A DNA stretch of 64,000 nt, taken from Solen grandis. Taxonomy: Eukaryota; Mollusca; Bivalvia; Adapedonta; Solenidae. Each line of letters opens with the position of its first letter. Position 1 is the stretch's first letter. A model generated the notes under the pieces. The model did not search any database, was not told where the DNA came from, and was given only the letters and a program-made list of their open reading frames with translations. The stretch lies in contig CM037781.1 of NCBI GenBank assembly GCA_021229015.1, positions 67,042,345-67,106,344 on the forward strand, given 5' to 3'. Made by a program: the position numbers and the translations under genes. Of the stretch, positions 61,685-64,000 are shown piece after piece.

Positions 61685-62296
61685 AAACATTTTGTTGAAT
61701 CAGTATTACAGGATAACAGTGTGAGCATTTGTAGAATGATAGGTGTATGATGGTACAAGAATGATGAATGAAAAGGTGAATGTTGGTATAAATAATCACT
61801 AGGATGATTATTATGAGGGGCTGGTAAGATAAGTAACATAATTTATACTTACGGGCTAGGTTAGTTTCTAGATGAGTGATAGAAGTTCATGCATTACATA
61901 TTAATTTATTATTTTAAACATTGTCCTTTTTTTCTAAATTTCTTTTGTTAGGGATATAAGAGGGATTATTACTCAGAAATTCATTTATTATGTCTATTAT
62001 GAAGTTGAGTGATAGAAGTAAATGCATTAATACATTACATATTAATTTATTATTTTTAAAAATTGTCCTTCTTTTTAAATTTTTTGGGTTTTTTTTTTAA
62101 AAAACAACAACTATAAATACGTAATTATTTAAAAAATGATATTATATGAAATTAATGTATATATTTAAATGTAACATTGTCTATATGAGTAGCACTTAAG
62201 GTATAATCAACAATTATATGTATATCATATTGTTGATAAAAGTTGTGTCTAGTTAAGTGTTATAAAGCAATACTTCTTATACTAAAATGAAACATG

Positions 62297-62534
62297 TTAA
62301 CCCTTTCCCTCATATACTCATTTTGACGCACTCAATAGGTACCACATAAAGCCTGATCTGCAGAAAACCAGTTAAACCTTACCAAATTTAATTACAAAAT
62401 CCTCATTTCCAGACCACTGAGGAGCAGTGAACAGCATAAAACCTGATCAGCCTGCGAGTTACTCGCAGGCTGATCTGGTTTTATGCTGTTCGCATAGGTC
62501 TTTTCATGGTTTTCTCTATGAGGGAAAGGGTTAA
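62297..62534 (-). mobile_element. piggyBac-like MITE, copy 9 of 9
   Basis: TTAA on both sides, with small deletions near the left end (CTCATATACTCATTTTG) and otherwise an intact hairpin. Confidence 0.9.
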
Positions 62535-62822
62535 GGTATAAGTACATTTAGTGCAATGATGAACAATTATTACAGAAAATGGTATCAAAATACAAACTAA
62601 GCTCTATTCTCTGCATTATGAAAAAATATATAAATATAGACTGTACGTTTTTTTATGTATAAATTACAGTTGTCACTTTTTTGCAACATTTATAATATGT
62701 AGTGTAAGTATTTACAGGAAAACTATTGAAAGACAGGAGTGTGACTGTGGATGATTAAGTATGAGGGTGTATGTCAGTGAATGAGTCAGCGAGAGATGGT
62801 TTTTGTTTCATGTGTCTTAAGT

Positions 62823-62872
62823 ATCTGTACGTCGCTATATGACTGAAATATTGTCGCAGCGACAGTTAACTC
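62823..62872 (+). repeat. 3'-end fragment of the tRNA-derived SINE
   Basis: GTACGTCGCTATATGACTGA...GTCGCAGCGACAGTTAAC is the reverse complement of the low-coordinate end of the SINEs at 26351 and 32709. Only about 50 bases remain. Confidence 0.6.
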
Positions 62873-62879
62873 AAATAGT

Positions 62880-64000
62880 CAAGTCAAAATATATATTATG
62901 CACTGACGATGTACAATAATGTACAAGTCAAAGAAACAAAATAAACATAAACATGAAATCTTACGATCATGAAAAATTCTTTCTTTCACATGTGATTTAA
63001 AAGGCGCAGTGTAATCCCATGACATTACATTTAATCAAGTCAAATGCAGTCAACCACAAAACCAATTAAATTGATAAATGCAGATGATTAAGAACAACCC
63101 ATTGTCATTTGAAATGTTTAATGACCTATAATTTCCCTCTCGTATCCTATATTCTTTTGTAGATATGGTCATACAGTCTGTTCTGTTGTATTTTATGACA
63201 AATGCAGTAAATTTGAAAACAAAAAAAGAAAATTAATATTGTTTCCATTGTGAGAAACACACAAACACACACCTGATCTTATTGGAAGGATAATATTGAC
63301 TCAATTACAAAAAGAAAAAAAAAAAGATGGTATCTTTCGATACAAAAATTTAAATTGGTACAGTATATTTTCTAAAAATTAATAATATTGTATAATTATT
63401 ATGCAGTTATGTGAACAATGTATGAAAATGAAGATTAATCAGTCTCTTTTTAACTTGATGACTTCTCCAACACAATATTATGAGTGTATGTATTCACTAT
63501 CAAACTTCTAAGCTGTCAAAATGGAAGTTTGGTACCAAAAAAAATGAAAAAAAGAGGTAAATTTCAGAGAGAATAGAAGGGTTTATTCAATCAATCGAGT
63601 ACTACCCATCACTTTCACATGTAAATGAGTATCCATAAAAAATATCAGTAATTTATTAACCCTACAGTTTGATCATTATCAAATATTTTTTACGAATTGA
63701 GTAGCTATGAAAAACATCATACAGTATTTCATACACAATCACAACACTTAAAATCATTATTTCCGCAATTTTCAATACTATGAATGTTGTTCAGTTAAAG
63801 AGATTTAATTAAGAGAATCAAATTCCAGGAGTTGTAACATTTAATATTGGCTGGAACATTGGATAATATTGGATATTACACGAAATTTAATGTTACAGAA
63901 TTAACTGAGTATTCTTAATTCTATTGAGTTTTGTTATCCAGTCATACAAATTGAATGAGGTAAGTTATTATTAGTTAACTTATTAATTTAAATCTTGATT
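62880..64000. other. AT-rich sequence, nothing supported
   Basis: I see no exon, repeat family or structured element here beyond short A tracts. Confidence 0.5.

Overview
This is a window of AT-rich animal genomic DNA. The evidence is short exons with consensus GT/AG splice sites, introns of up to 13 kb, tRNA-derived SINEs, MITEs, satellite-cored mobile elements and one scaffold gap of exactly 100 N (14301-14400). The repeats resemble families I know from bivalve molluscs, especially elements that open with AACAAGAGGGCC and close with a GCTCACC...GGTGAGCTAAAAA hairpin. A bivalve is therefore the best guess, but this is inference. I see no bacterial genes, CRISPR arrays or operons.

Two protein-coding genes can be assembled. 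(1) Left of the gap, an unrecognised gene on the minus strand has five exons in consistent phase (8583-8862, 7731-7917, 6637-7004, 3535-3841, 2839-3135). They encode about 478 residues ending at a stop; the 5' end was not found. (2) Right of the gap, a complete set of downstream exons of a purine-rich element binding protein (PURA/PURB family) lies on the minus strand between 56260 and 21355. They encode three PUR repeats, each split across two exons. The only convincing first coding exon (MSDRESGDELQQAQ, 11524-11566) lies left of the gap on the PLUS strand. It joins in phase to the exon at 56219-56260 and completes a 249-residue protein. The simplest reading is that the contig right of the gap is inverted in this scaffold.

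Layout: 1-2838 is repeats and unexplained sequence downstream of gene 1. 2839-8862 is gene 1, with a satellite-cored element nested inside a G/C-tract element in an intron (about 4160-6302). 8863-11096 is its upstream region with a palindromic MITE. 11097-11566 is the PUR 5' region. 11567-14300 is PUR intron 1 up to the gap. 14401-21354 follows the PUR stop codon and may be a long 3' UTR. 21355-56260 holds PUR exons 8 to 2, with introns full of elements. 56261-64000 is probably the remainder of intron 1 and contains four copies of a TTAA-bounded MITE.

Mobile DNA fills the introns. It includes nine copies of a roughly 240-bp piggyBac-like MITE bounded by TTAA, and a 2,236-bp TTAA-bounded insertion whose empty site is preserved in another repeat copy in the window. 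There is also a pogo-like element, three copies of a class II tRNA-like SINE (two abutting PUR exons), several other MITE families, and a 33-bp minisatellite of about 36 units that is open in frame on both strands.
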